Below, piece by piece: positions 4,990 through 5,393 of a stretch of DNA of 5,393 nucleotides (position 1 is the stretch's first letter; every line of letters begins with the position of its first letter). This DNA is from Neptuniibacter sp. (GTDB lineage Bacteria; Pseudomonadota; Gammaproteobacteria; Pseudomonadales; Balneatricaceae), in the NCBI GenBank assembly GCA_024686055.1, contig JAIBDV010000235.1, positions 1 to 5,393 on the forward strand, read 5' to 3'. The notes below the pieces were generated by a model. It ran no database searches, was not told where the DNA came from, and was given only the letters and a program-made list of their open reading frames with translations. A program made the translations under genes and the position numbers.

Positions 4990-5393
4990 CTAGCAGCGGA
5001 AGTTACTCATCACCTGGTGTATATCTGATGACAATGATGAAACCGAACGGGCTTCGTCTGCACTGATATCTGCCCTCTGACTATTATCCTGTGACATTTC
5101 CGCTATGCCGATAATACTGGATGCAATCTCATCTGTAGCCGCTGTCTGTTCCTGTAATGCCAGTGATATATCATCTACAGCGACCATTACTTTATCCGCT
5201 GACGCCCGGATATTAGTGATAGCCTCGCCCGCGTCATTAGCCAATGCCACACCGCGCTCAACCTCATCAACGGATTCCTGCATAGCCGAAACGGTACCAG
5301 ACACACTGGCCTCAATCTCGTGGATAATCTGGGCAATTTCTTCAGATGACTGCGCCGCACGACCCGCGAGCTGGCGCACCTCATCAGCCACCA
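4990..5393 (-). CDS. Methyl-accepting chemotaxis protein, C-terminal part (cut by window edge)
   Basis: Only the last 134 or so residues are visible; the gene continues beyond the right edge. The first visible codons read (V)-V-A-D-E-V-R-Q-L-A-G-R, the conserved segment just after the hairpin tip of the cytoplasmic signalling domain, where CheA and CheW bind. The rest is a long heptad-patterned helix rich in A, S, E, Q and I, the descending arm of the antiparallel coiled coil, containing likely methylation-region patterns such as L-Q-E-Q-T-A-A-T-D-E-I-A. The protein ends in S-N-F-R-C, with no C-terminal pentapeptide tether for CheR/CheB. The sensor domain, membrane segments and ligand are outside the window. 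It is convergent with the methyltransferase gene, and a T-run terminator follows its stop. Confidence 0.93.
   Translation of the reverse strand, partial: VADEVRQLAGRAAQSSEEIAQIIHEIEASVSGTVSAMQESVDEVERGVALANDAGEAITNIRASADKVMVAVDDISLALQEQTAATDEIASSIIGIAEMSQDNSQRADISADEARSVSSLSSDIHQVMSNFRC

Overview
The window looks like chromosomal DNA from a gammaproteobacterium, most likely a marine Oceanospirillales- or Pseudomonadales-type organism. I infer this from the protein styles (an E. coli FtnA-like ferritin, a DUF6482-like protein, a CheY-like double receiver and a methyl-accepting chemotaxis protein), a roughly balanced base composition and tight gene packing. The genus cannot be fixed from the sequence alone. 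There is no rRNA, tRNA, CRISPR array, insertion sequence or phage gene.

Layout from left to right. (1) A complete TetR-family repressor on the minus strand. (2) A 379-base divergent intergenic region with two clean inverted repeats that look like repressor operators. (3) A plus-strand regulator made only of two receiver domains; the first has lost its phospho-acceptor aspartate and the second is intact. It is followed by a probable intrinsic terminator. (4) A plus-strand pair consisting of a very small four-cysteine protein and a non-heme ferritin, followed by a perfect 11-bp hairpin without a U-tract. (5) A plus-strand uracil-DNA-glycosylase-superfamily protein, convergent with (6) a minus-strand small DUF6482-like protein that has an excellent ribosome binding site. 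(7) A 332-base gap that appears to hold the decayed 5' end of a class II fumarase gene: a good Shine-Dalgarno sequence and eleven fumarase-like codons, then a stop and scattered fumarase-like fragments. (8) A plus-strand SAM-dependent methyltransferase. (9) A minus-strand terminator and the C-terminal end of a methyl-accepting chemotaxis protein that runs off the right edge.

The genes do not form one pathway. They are short independent units of regulation (TetR, receivers), iron storage (ferritin and perhaps its small neighbour), DNA repair (glycosylase) and signalling (chemoreceptor). I see no convincing new multi-gene system. The points most worth a second look are the degenerate-plus-canonical double receiver, the four-cysteine mini-protein before ferritin, the glycosylase that combines a SMUG1-like HPSPRN motif with a family-4-like cysteine quartet, the fumarase remnant, and the two operator-like dyads.
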